A DNA stretch of 8,552 nt from Alkanindiges sp. Its GTDB lineage: Bacteria > Pseudomonadota > Gammaproteobacteria > Pseudomonadales > Moraxellaceae. Shown here piece after piece: positions 1 through 5,601 of this stretch (positions are counted from its first letter, which is position 1; the number at the start of each line of letters is the position of its first letter). The stretch spans positions 1-8,552 of the forward strand of contig JASLIR010000326.1 of the NCBI GenBank assembly GCA_030152125.1, in the 5' to 3' direction. The position numbers and the translations under genes were made by a program. Under the pieces are notes generated by a model. The model was not told the origin of the DNA and searched no databases. It saw nothing but the letters and a program-made list of their open reading frames with translations.

Positions 1-423
1 CCGATTATTGTGGTGTCCGCCCATGAGGAAGTATCGGTGATGCAGCGTGCCATGGCCCATGGTGCGATGGGCTATATTCCCAAATCTGTACCACCTGCGC
101 TGATTACGGAAGCATTGCGCACGGTACTGGATGGGGAACGCTGGTTACCACCTAACTATCTGGCGGCACAGCATGACCCGCGTGCTACCGATGAAGCGGT
201 GCTGGCGGAGCGTATTCAGTCGTTAACACCCCAGCAGTTCCGGGTACTGATGATGGTGGCGGAAGGTTTGTTGAACAAGCAGATTGCCTATACGCTGGAA
301 GTGTCGGAAGCGACCATCAAGGCGCATGTGACAGCTATTTTCCGTAAACTGGGCGTACAAAACCGCACCCAGGCGGTACTGGCCATTAGTGTGCTTAATA
401 TTGAAGCACCGCGTTTGTCCTAG
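1..423 (+). CDS. NarL/LuxR-family response regulator, 5'-truncated by the window edge (CrbR-like)
   Basis: This is the last 140 codons of a DNA-binding response regulator; the reading frame is open to base 1, so the true start lies outside the window. The visible part opens in the beta-4 strand of a receiver domain (PIIVVSAHEE). It continues to the invariant receiver lysine in GYIPKS (about residue 28 of the fragment) and the end of helix 5. A short linker follows, then a complete LuxR/GerE helix-turn-helix at about residues 75-130 (LTPQQFRVLMMVAEG, NKQIAYTLEVSEATIKAHV, FRKLGVQNRTQAV). The phospho-acceptor aspartate is upstream of the window and cannot be checked. In this family, phosphorylation of the receiver frees the helix-turn-helix to bind promoters. 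A CrbS-type kinase and actP nearby suggest it is the CrbR-like partner that activates acetate-use genes. That pairing is inferred from position, because other NarL-type regulators have the same domains. Confidence 0.93.
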   Translation, partial: PIIVVSAHEEVSVMQRAMAHGAMGYIPKSVPPALITEALRTVLDGERWLPPNYLAAQHDPRATDEAVLAERIQSLTPQQFRVLMMVAEGLLNKQIAYTLEVSEATIKAHVTAIFRKLGVQNRTQAVLAISVLNIEAPRLS

Positions 424-450
424 CCTGTTTAAGCAACAGCCAATTCAGAT

Positions 451-479
451 AGAGGCCATCCATGCGATGGCCTTTTTCT
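451..479 (+). terminator. Rho-independent terminator of the response-regulator gene
   Basis: A perfect 7-bp GC-rich stem (GGCCATC at 454-460, GATGGCC at 466-472) with a 5-base loop (CATGC) is followed directly by TTTTTCTTT. A-T and wobble pairs can extend the base of the stem outwards. It lies about 30 bases after the regulator stop codon. The T-tract is only on the + strand side, so it mainly ends regulator transcription, although the stem also lies just beyond the stop of the convergent gene. Confidence 0.88.
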
Positions 480-492
480 TTGGGTATAGGCA

Positions 493-1281
493 TTAATGGT
501 TATGCTTTACCAGCTTGTGGTGCTGTTGCGGCAAATCGCTATACAGTGGGTTCATGGCATCCAGCAGTTCGTCCAGTTGCTCCTGTTCCACCATATGATG
601 TTCCAGGAAGTACTCGCGCAGCCTGGCATCGCTGGCACTGAGCATGGTGGCGTCGTAAACCCCCAGCTGTACAAACAGCTCTGCGGTTTCTACCGTATTA
701 AAGCGGTCCAGCAGCATGCGGTCTTCATAAATCAGGAACAGGTGGTTGCAGCTCGCTTCCGGGTTTACCCCCAGCCTGGTGGCCAGCTCGTACGGGTTAC
801 TGCGCATCCACAACAGGTCAGCCAGTTCGTTAAAGTACAGTAAATCCAGTACATCATCACCGGTTTTTACCTTGCCCAGCCATGCTTTAAATACCAGCAC
901 GGCACCGCCGCGCAACAGCATGCTCCACACATTTTGCAGCACACCATCGTCCATGTTCACGGTGTCGTGCACAATGCTTTCAATCAGTTTGTCTTCCTGC
1001 GCGCGCAGCTTGTTAAATAAGTCCAGACCTTGCGGGCGCACACCAACCGGTGAAAACACGTCAATATTCAGGCGTTGCAGGGTAGTGAGGGCAATGGGTA
1101 CAGTGGCCTGGTAAATGGCCTGAAGCGCGGTAACGTGTTCCGGCATCAGCTGGTTCTGCGAGAACATCTCCTGCCAGTCAATTTCCGGCAGAATGTGATT
1201 GGTACTATATGCCTTGTAAAACTGTTGTGCCTTATCGGGGCTATAGGTGTTGGAAAAGTTGTCAGGTATTACAGTGTTCAT
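493..1281 (-). CDS. Hypothetical protein of about 262 residues, family not recognised
   Basis: I do not recognise this protein. It reads as a soluble, acidic, mostly helical cytoplasmic protein with no signal peptide and no convincing membrane span. The most hydrophobic stretch (SMLLRGGAVLVFKAWLG) is flanked by polar, charged segments. The C-terminal third is rich in leucine, glutamate and aspartate (NELADLLWMRSNPYELATRL, EQEQLDELLDAMN), and the protein ends in a histidine-rich tail (QQHHKLVKHNH). The frame is open back to a TTG at 1302, with ATGs at 1290 and 1281. I chose 1281 because AAGGA (1294-1290) sits 8 bases before it, whereas the ATG at 1290 directly abuts that motif. It converges on the response regulator and is separated from the kinase gene upstream by 266 bases that contain a plausible promoter, so it is probably its own unit. 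The gene is very likely real: long frame, ordinary codon use, good ribosome site. Its function is unknown. Confidence 0.82.
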   Translation of the reverse strand: MNTVIPDNFSNTYSPDKAQQFYKAYSTNHILPEIDWQEMFSQNQLMPEHVTALQAIYQATVPIALTTLQRLNIDVFSPVGVRPQGLDLFNKLRAQEDKLIESIVHDTVNMDDGVLQNVWSMLLRGGAVLVFKAWLGKVKTGDDVLDLLYFNELADLLWMRSNPYELATRLGVNPEASCNHLFLIYEDRMLLDRFNTVETAELFVQLGVYDATMLSASDARLREYFLEHHMVEQEQLDELLDAMNPLYSDLPQQHHKLVKHNH

Positions 1282-1289
1282 CGTTTTCA

Positions 1290-1294
1290 TCCTT
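1290..1294 (-). promoter_or_regulatory. Ribosome-binding site deciding the start at 1281
   Basis: AAGGA on the minus strand lies 8 bases before the ATG at 1281. The alternative ATG at 1290 begins inside or against this motif and the TTG at 1302 lies upstream of it, so the third candidate start is favoured. Confidence 0.6.
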
Positions 1295-1304
1295 GTGATC
1301 AATG

Positions 1305-1335
1305 GCTTTTTGCTTTATCCCAACAGCAAAAAAGC
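1305..1335 (-). repeat. Inverted repeat (mRNA hairpin) just upstream of the hypothetical gene's ribosome site
   Basis: TTTTTGCT (1307-1314) and AGCAAAAA (1325-1332) form a perfect 8-bp stem. One bulged A (1333) then allows two more G-C pairs (1305-1306 with 1334-1335). The loop is 10 bases (1315-1324). Neither strand has a T-run after the stem, so it is not a normal intrinsic terminator. In the minus-strand mRNA the hairpin would end about 11 bases before the AAGGA ribosome site, where it could affect translation or mRNA stability. Confidence 0.5.
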
Positions 1336-1366
1336 ATGCGTCTAGAGTGAGAAGCAGCACCCTTAA

Positions 1367-1389
1367 GGTAACGCAGTACTGCCTTTACC
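1367..1389. repeat. 23-bp dyad, possible operator in the leader of the hypothetical gene
   Basis: A perfect 10-bp palindrome, GCAGTACTGC (1373-1382), is flanked by GGTAA (1367-1371) on the left and TTACC (1385-1389) on the right, giving a nested dyad of 23 bp. The size and symmetry resemble a dimeric-regulator operator. It lies about 85-110 bases upstream of the start at 1281 and downstream of the predicted promoter at 1458-1489. No specific regulator can be assigned. As RNA it would fold less stably than the hairpin at 1305-1335. Confidence 0.4.
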
Positions 1390-1457
1390 GATATCAGCTT
1401 TATCTTATAATTGAGTGAACGGATGTTCTGTATTAAACTTTAGTCACAGAAGCGCTT

Positions 1458-1489
1458 TTTATATTAAAAAGACAATAAAAATCAAGCAA
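1458..1489 (-). promoter_or_regulatory. Predicted sigma-70 promoter of the hypothetical gene
   Basis: On the minus strand, TTGATT (1485-1480) and TATAAA (1463-1458) are separated by 16 bases. An overlapping alternative is TTGCTT (1489-1484), a 17-base spacer and TAATAT (1466-1461). Both lie in strongly AT-rich sequence and would give a leader of about 170 bases. The -10 region overlaps the short dyad CTTTTTATATTAAAAAG (1455-1471), which could be a regulator site. AT-rich DNA yields chance matches, so confidence is limited. Confidence 0.4.
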
Positions 1490-1492
1490 TTG

Positions 1493-1516
1493 TTTTTAAA
1501 CTGTAATGTTTAAAAA
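1493..1516 (-). terminator. AT-rich 9-bp inverted repeat, possible weak terminator of the kinase gene
   Basis: TTTTTAAAC (1493-1501) and GTTTAAAAA (1508-1516) form a perfect 9-bp stem with a 6-base loop, 31 bases beyond the kinase stop codon. On the minus strand the following sequence is T-rich but not a clean T-tract, and the stem has only one G-C pair. It could be a weak terminator or simply part of the AT-rich promoter region of the next gene. Confidence 0.35.
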
Positions 1517-1547
1517 TGTACCTGATTTGTTCGGCTTTGTGTGTATG

Positions 1548-4500
1548 TCATACTGGTTTAATGCTGGATAAAAAGGCGCGCAAAGCAGCTGGTTTTAAGG
1601 GTTTTTTTAGCAGTACAAAGCCCAGTTCTTTTACCCGGCGCGGCAGTTCCGGGTCGCTGTCTGCAGTGATCAGGGCTGCTGGCGTGTGCGCTACATTGTG
1701 CTGAATCAGGAAATCCAGCCCCTCTATCTCGGCATCCAGATGCTGGTCTACCAGCCACATCTGGATATGCTCCTTCGCCAGTATATCCAGCGCCTGTTGC
1801 GGTGTTTGCGCACTAAATACCGTACAACCCCATTTACCCAGTAACAACTGCATACCCTGCAAAATGGTAGGATCGTTATCCAGACATAATACATTTAGCT
1901 GACTGACGGCTGACAGAGCAGGTGCACTCACGGTTTTGATTGCTTCCGGGGCGGGTACATGAGGTAGTTCCAGCATAAAGCAGGCGCCTTTGCCTAATTC
2001 GGAAATGCAGATAATGCGGTGGTTCAGGCGGTTGGCCATACGTTCTACAATTGCCAGGCCAAGGCCGATACCCTGCTCTCCCCACGGCGACTGGTGGCCA
2101 CCGCGCTGGAACTCCTTAAACAGGTTGGCCTGCTGTTCCGGGGCAATGCCGGGGCCGGTATCCCACACACCAATACGGATATGGTGCGGTTTACTGGCGC
2201 TGGACAATACACCCACGACCACCCGGCCTCGGGCAGTATAGCGCAGGGCATTGCTTAAAAAGTTCTGGATCATGCGGCGTAGCCATTGCGGGTCGGTTTT
2301 TACCCACAGCTTGGTGGCATGCACATGCAGGGTCAGGTTGCGTTGTTCCGCAATGGGCGAAAACTGGTGCTGTAAATCCTGTAGCAGGTCGGACAGGGCA
2401 AATACGCTGACATTGGCTTTCAGCACATCGGTATCCAGCCGGGCAATGTCCAGCAGGGCAGATAAAATACTTTCGGCACCATGCAGCGCGCGGTCCAGTT
2501 GCTGCAGGGTTTGCTTGTCCTGCGCCTCCAGTGGTGAATATTCCAGTGCCGCTGCAAATAAACGCGCTGCATGCATGGGCTGCAACAGGTCATGACTGGC
2601 AGCTGCCAGAAAGCGGCTTTTACTGCTGTTGGCAATATCGGCCTGCTGGCGCGCGCGCTGCTGTTCATATAGCGCACTTTCCAGTTGCTGGGTACGCTCC
2701 TGTACCTTGCCTTCCAGCACGGCTTCGGTCTTTTTAAATACACTGATGTCGGCATAGGTAGTCACAAAGCCGCCACCGGGGATCGGGTGGCCCCGCATTT
2801 CGATGACCCGGCCATCCGGGCGCTGCCGTTCAAATTCGTGCGGGCTACCGGCCTGCATCCACTGGATGCGCTTTTGAATGTGCTCTTCCACCAGCCCCGG
2901 CCCACACTCCCCGCGTTCGGCGTTATAACGGATCAGGTTAGCCACCGGGCAACCCACATAGACAAAGTTTTCCGGGTAGTCAAACAGCTCCAGATAGCGC
3001 TTGTTCCACGCCACCAGACACAGGTTGGTATCCACCACGCTCACGCCCTGTGTCATATGGTCCATCATGGTTTCCAGCAGCTTCTGGTTAAAGCGCTGCC
3101 ATTGCGAGGCCTGATCCAGAATATTGGCCACCTGTCCAACCGACAGGCCGTCATTCACCAGTGCCGTGGTCAGCAGGGTACGTGCCGAGGCCGCCCCAAT
3201 GGCACTGGCCAGATGCTGTTCGGTAAAGCGCCACCAGTCATTGTCGGCGCGCATGCCTTTATCCAGCAGCATACCCTGGCGTAAGGCAAATTGCTGGAAT
3301 GCCTGCTCGGTACTCTGGGTGCCATTAATGCGGCAAGCCAGCGCACATAAATCACCAATTGTCAGCCGGGTTTGTGCCTGCTCAAGCTCAAAACGGCTGG
3401 CAGGGGTGGTGAGTGGCGAGTTTTGGCTGGCATTGCCGGAAAACTGGAAGAAGTTTTCGGTTTGCATTTGTTCGGCAATGCTGGGGCGTTTGCGTTTGGA
3501 TACTGCAATAAACAGGCTGATATTCAGCCCCAGCGCCCATATGCTGCCATGGGTTAAGGGGTCAGCTGCACCGAAGCCAAACAGGGCTTCCGGCTGTAGC
3601 CATGTCCAGCCAAAAGGGCCTTCATTCAGCCACTGATTGACCCAGGGGTGGGTCTTGATAGACATACTGCGCAAGATGGCAGGCCATAGCAGGGTGTAGG
3701 CCCACAGGGAAAAGCCGGCTACCAGGCCGCTAATAACACCTTGGCGACTACCCCCGCGCCAGTACAGCCCGCCAATCAGCGCTGGGGCAAACTGGATGAC
3801 GGCGCTAAAGGCCAGCAGGCCAAAGGTGGACAGCTGCCTGATATCGGACAGGATTAAATACACGATAAAACCCAGCAGCATCACCCCGGCAATACACAGG
3901 CGGCGAATAATCTTTAGCCAGCGTGACAGGCGGGCATCTTCTTTTTTAAGGATACCAAAGCGCCATAGCAAAGGCAGGATCAGGTCATTACTAAGCATGA
4001 TGGACAATGCCAGTGTGGACACCAGCAGCATGCCGGTAGCCGCGGAAAAACCACCCAGAAAGGCAAACAGTGCCAGCCAGGTCTGGTCGTGCATGATGGG
4101 CAGCATCAGCACCGCCATATCCGGGGTAGGCAGGGTGTGGAATGGCCGGTGCAGTGCCCAGCTGGCAATTGGAATAATCGCCACTACCATTAAAATCAGA
4201 TAGATGGAAAACAGCAGGCGCGCGCCTTTAATGTGGCGTTCATCACGCAGTTCCACCACTGCCACATGAAACTGGCGTGGCAGGCAGATAATGGCGGCAG
4301 CGGCCAGCAGGGTTTGGGTCCAGAAAGAATCCGGCAGGCCTTTATCCTGAATATGATCCATGGTCAGCACAATATCGCGCTGCACTACCTGCCAGTCATT
4401 ACCACTAAAAAACAGTGCAAAGCCCGCTACCGTGAGCAGGGCAATCAGCTTGATGGCAGATTCCATGGCAACTGCCAGCATTAGCCCGCCATGCTGTTCG

Positions 4501-5051
4501 CTACTGGCTAGCTGGCGGGTGCCAAACAGCATGGCAATACCGGTAAGGGTGGCAGTCAGCAGCAACACGCCAAAGCTGGTATGGGTGGCATGCTCCTGTT
4601 CGCCCAGCAGGGTAACCGTACTGAGGGAAATGGCATTCAGTTGCAGGGCCAGATAAGGCAGTACGGCTATCACTGCCAATACGGTAACCAGCGCGGCCAG
4701 AATACCGGATTTGCCATAGCGGGCAGCAATAAAGTCGGCAATGGAGGAAATAGACTGATGCCGCCGGATTCTACCCAGCCGCTGCCAGATATCCCGCCCC
4801 AGCCATAAAAACAGCAACGGGCCCAGATAAATGGGCAGGAAGGCAATGCCTCCGCGCACAGACTCGCCTACTGCGCCATAAAAGGTCCAGGAAGAACAAT
4901 ACACGCCCAGCGTGAGGCTAAGCAGGATAATGCGGCCTTTATCGCCCAGCTGGCTGGTGCGCTTTTCACCATAAAAAGCACAGGCAAACAGGCTGGCAAT
5001 ATAAAACGCCAATACACCAATCACTAACCAGCTGTTCATCGAAAGACCCAT
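1548..5051 (-). CDS. crbS: CrbS-type hybrid sensor histidine kinase (SLC5 transporter domain-STAC-PAS-HisKA-HATPase-REC)
   Basis: This inner-membrane sensor kinase is about 1167 residues long. Residues ~5-520 are a sodium:solute symporter (SLC5) domain of many membrane spans, starting with MNSWLVIGVLAFYIASL. Residues ~562-654 resemble the STAC linker (LTIGDLCALACR, HLASAIGAASARTLL). A PAS domain (~659-774) and a short coiled stretch (KVQERTQQLESALYEQQRA) follow. HisKA carries the phospho-histidine in ASHDLLQPMH (about H820). The HATPase has its N box (FLSNALRYT), G1 (VWDTGPGI) and G2 (GIGLGLAIVE). The C-terminal receiver keeps its acidic pair (LDNDP), acceptor aspartate (LVDQ, about D1102), threonine (LITAD) and lysine (KKPLKP). 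All catalytic residues seen are intact. CrbS relatives sense acetate or a related solute and drive a LuxR-type regulator. The frame extends to a TTG at 5159, but I chose the ATG at 5051, preceded by AAGGGA at 8 bases. A -10-like TATACT lies inside the longer version. The gene is divergent from the actP operon. Confidence 0.93.
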   Translation of the reverse strand: MGLSMNSWLVIGVLAFYIASLFACAFYGEKRTSQLGDKGRIILLSLTLGVYCSSWTFYGAVGESVRGGIAFLPIYLGPLLFLWLGRDIWQRLGRIRRHQSISSIADFIAARYGKSGILAALVTVLAVIAVLPYLALQLNAISLSTVTLLGEQEHATHTSFGVLLLTATLTGIAMLFGTRQLASSEQHGGLMLAVAMESAIKLIALLTVAGFALFFSGNDWQVVQRDIVLTMDHIQDKGLPDSFWTQTLLAAAAIICLPRQFHVAVVELRDERHIKGARLLFSIYLILMVVAIIPIASWALHRPFHTLPTPDMAVLMLPIMHDQTWLALFAFLGGFSAATGMLLVSTLALSIMLSNDLILPLLWRFGILKKEDARLSRWLKIIRRLCIAGVMLLGFIVYLILSDIRQLSTFGLLAFSAVIQFAPALIGGLYWRGGSRQGVISGLVAGFSLWAYTLLWPAILRSMSIKTHPWVNQWLNEGPFGWTWLQPEALFGFGAADPLTHGSIWALGLNISLFIAVSKRKRPSIAEQMQTENFFQFSGNASQNSPLTTPASRFELEQAQTRLTIGDLCALACRINGTQSTEQAFQQFALRQGMLLDKGMRADNDWWRFTEQHLASAIGAASARTLLTTALVNDGLSVGQVANILDQASQWQRFNQKLLETMMDHMTQGVSVVDTNLCLVAWNKRYLELFDYPENFVYVGCPVANLIRYNAERGECGPGLVEEHIQKRIQWMQAGSPHEFERQRPDGRVIEMRGHPIPGGGFVTTYADISVFKKTEAVLEGKVQERTQQLESALYEQQRARQQADIANSSKSRFLAAASHDLLQPMHAARLFAAALEYSPLEAQDKQTLQQLDRALHGAESILSALLDIARLDTDVLKANVSVFALSDLLQDLQHQFSPIAEQRNLTLHVHATKLWVKTDPQWLRRMIQNFLSNALRYTARGRVVVGVLSSASKPHHIRIGVWDTGPGIAPEQQANLFKEFQRGGHQSPWGEQGIGLGLAIVERMANRLNHRIICISELGKGACFMLELPHVPAPEAIKTVSAPALSAVSQLNVLCLDNDPTILQGMQLLLGKWGCTVFSAQTPQQALDILAKEHIQMWLVDQHLDAEIEGLDFLIQHNVAHTPAALITADSDPELPRRVKELGFVLLKKPLKPAALRAFLSSIKPV

Positions 5052-5059
5052 GTGCGACA

Positions 5060-5065
5060 TCCCTT
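5060..5065 (-). promoter_or_regulatory. Ribosome-binding site deciding the kinase start at 5051
   Basis: AAGGGA on the minus strand lies 8 bases before the ATG at 5051, which encodes MGLSMNSWL. An ATG at 5060 overlaps the motif and one at 5039 has no good site, so 5051 is the best-supported start. Confidence 0.6.
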
Positions 5066-5110
5066 GCATCATAGCGAGCTTGTTATTTGCCGGCGCATTA
5101 CCGCGACCAA

Positions 5111-5116
5111 AGTATA
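5111..5116 (-). promoter_or_regulatory. Candidate -10 element of the kinase promoter
   Basis: TATACT on the minus strand matches the sigma-70 -10 consensus at 5 of 6 positions and lies about 60 bases before the start at 5051. No good -35 hexamer stands 16-18 bases upstream of it. This would fit an activator-dependent promoter, with the repeats at 5123-5155 lying directly upstream. It argues against the longer reading frame to 5159. Confidence 0.4.
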
Positions 5117-5122
5117 GCCCCC

Positions 5123-5155
5123 AACTTAAGTCTAATTTGCACCAAAGTCTAAGTT
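5123..5155. repeat. Direct and inverted repeats in the kinase/actP divergent promoter region
   Basis: AAGTCTAA occurs twice without mismatch (5128-5135 and 5145-5152), with starts 17 bp apart. An inverted pair, AACTTA (5123-5128) and TAAGTT (5150-5155), frames them. The cluster is just upstream of the candidate kinase -10 element. Its form resembles a regulator binding site for two dimers or tandem monomers. The bound protein is unknown; the CrbR-like regulator is the natural candidate by context only. Confidence 0.45.
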
Positions 5156-5176
5156 TCAAGTGTAGCGTAAATTGCT

Positions 5177-5189
5177 AGTGTCAAACACT
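5177..5189. repeat. Short perfect dyad upstream of the actP operon, possible operator
   Basis: AGTGT (5177-5181) and ACACT (5185-5189) form a perfect 5-3-5 dyad, 69 bases before the start of the DUF485 gene. It sits where an activator or repressor of the + strand operon could bind. It does not match the CRP consensus TGTGA-N6-TCACA. It is short enough to arise by chance. Confidence 0.3.
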
Positions 5190-5202
5190 GATGAAAAGAA
5201 TT

Positions 5203-5216
5203 GGCGAATAATCGCC
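5203..5216 (+). repeat. Small hairpin in the leader of the DUF485-actP operon
   Basis: GGCGA (5203-5207) and TCGCC (5212-5216) form a 5-bp GC-rich stem with an ATAA loop. TT before it and AA after it could extend pairing across one bulged C. It lies about 40 bases before the start of the first gene and would be in the operon's mRNA leader if transcription starts upstream. There is no T-tract, so it is not a terminator. Confidence 0.3.
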
Positions 5217-5247
5217 CAATCGCCACGGTTGGCAGAGGACTAGAAGT

Positions 5248-5251
5248 GAGG
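5248..5251 (+). promoter_or_regulatory. Ribosome-binding site deciding the DUF485 gene start at 5258
   Basis: GAGG lies 6 bases before the ATG at 5258. The frame is open back to a TTG at 5201, but that start has no such site, and its extra 19 residues are unlike the family's N-terminus. Confidence 0.6.
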
Positions 5252-5257
5252 TGCAAC

Positions 5258-5599
5258 ATGGAACAGGATCATGTGCAGGCAGTACTGGATAACCCGACAT
5301 TTCAAAGTCTGGTGCAAAAGAAACGCCGTTTGAGCTGGACGCTATCCATCATCTTGCTGGTGATGTATTTCGGATTTATCAGTCTGGTGGCGGTAGCACC
5401 GGATTTCATGCATCAGTCTTTAAATGGTGGCGTGACCACCATCGGTATTCCCATTGGTATCAGTGTGATTCTATCTGCCTTTGTACTGTGCGGTATTTAT
5501 GTATGGCGTGCCAATGGCGAGTTTGACCGCCTGACACAGGAAGTGGTGCAGCAGATTACGCGCCATCACAGCACCAGCAGCAAGGCCGGGGAGCGCTAA
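5258..5599 (+). CDS. yjcH: DUF485 family small membrane protein (YjcH-like), partner gene of actP
   Basis: This 113-residue inner-membrane protein belongs to DUF485; E. coli YjcH, encoded just before actP, is similar in size at about 104 residues. The family hallmark [16 protein letters not shown] is at residues 12-27. Membrane spans follow at about 27-47 ([20 protein letters not shown]) and 62-84 ([22 protein letters not shown]). The tail is a charged, probably cytoplasmic helix ([17 protein letters not shown]). The start at 5258 is fixed by GAGG six bases upstream. The gene ends 2 bases before the actP start, so the two are almost certainly co-transcribed and probably translationally coupled. 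DUF485 proteins are typically encoded with acetate/cation symporters and are presumed to help assemble or tune them, but the biochemical role is not settled. Identification is secure; function beyond partnership is inference. Confidence 0.93.
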   Translation: MEQDHVQAVLDNPTFQSLVQKKRRLSWTLSIILLVMYFGFISLVAVAPDFMHQSLNGGVTTIGIPIGISVILSAFVLCGIYVWRANGEFDRLTQEVVQQITRHHSTSSKAGER

Positions 5600-5601
5600 T
5601 C

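Noticed and set aside
1305..1335. Intrinsic terminator or attenuator before the hypothetical gene
   Set aside because: There is no T-run after the stem on either strand, so it is listed as an inverted repeat only.
2685..3284. 199-codon + strand open frame inside the kinase gene
   Set aside because: It is a shadow of the STAC/PAS-coding region on the minus strand. The composition is unlike a real protein, with no ribosome site or domain.
5052..5159. Longer kinase start at the TTG at 5159
   Set aside because: The extra 36 residues are polar and basic, unlike the start of SLC5 kinases. They have no ribosome site, and the stretch contains the likely promoter -10 element and the repeat cluster.
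5177..5189. CRP/FNR binding site
   Set aside because: The AGTGT-N3-ACACT half-sites and spacing do not match TGTGA-N6-TCACA or TTGAT-N4-ATCAA.
5201..5216. Sigma-54 promoter for the actP operon around TTGGCG
   Set aside because: The GG and GC doublets are one base too close for the GG-N10-GC spacing, and the TTGC part of the -12 element is absent.
5201..5257. Longer DUF485 start at the TTG at 5201
   Set aside because: No ribosome site is present and the added residues do not match the family N-terminus. ATG 5258 has GAGG six bases upstream.
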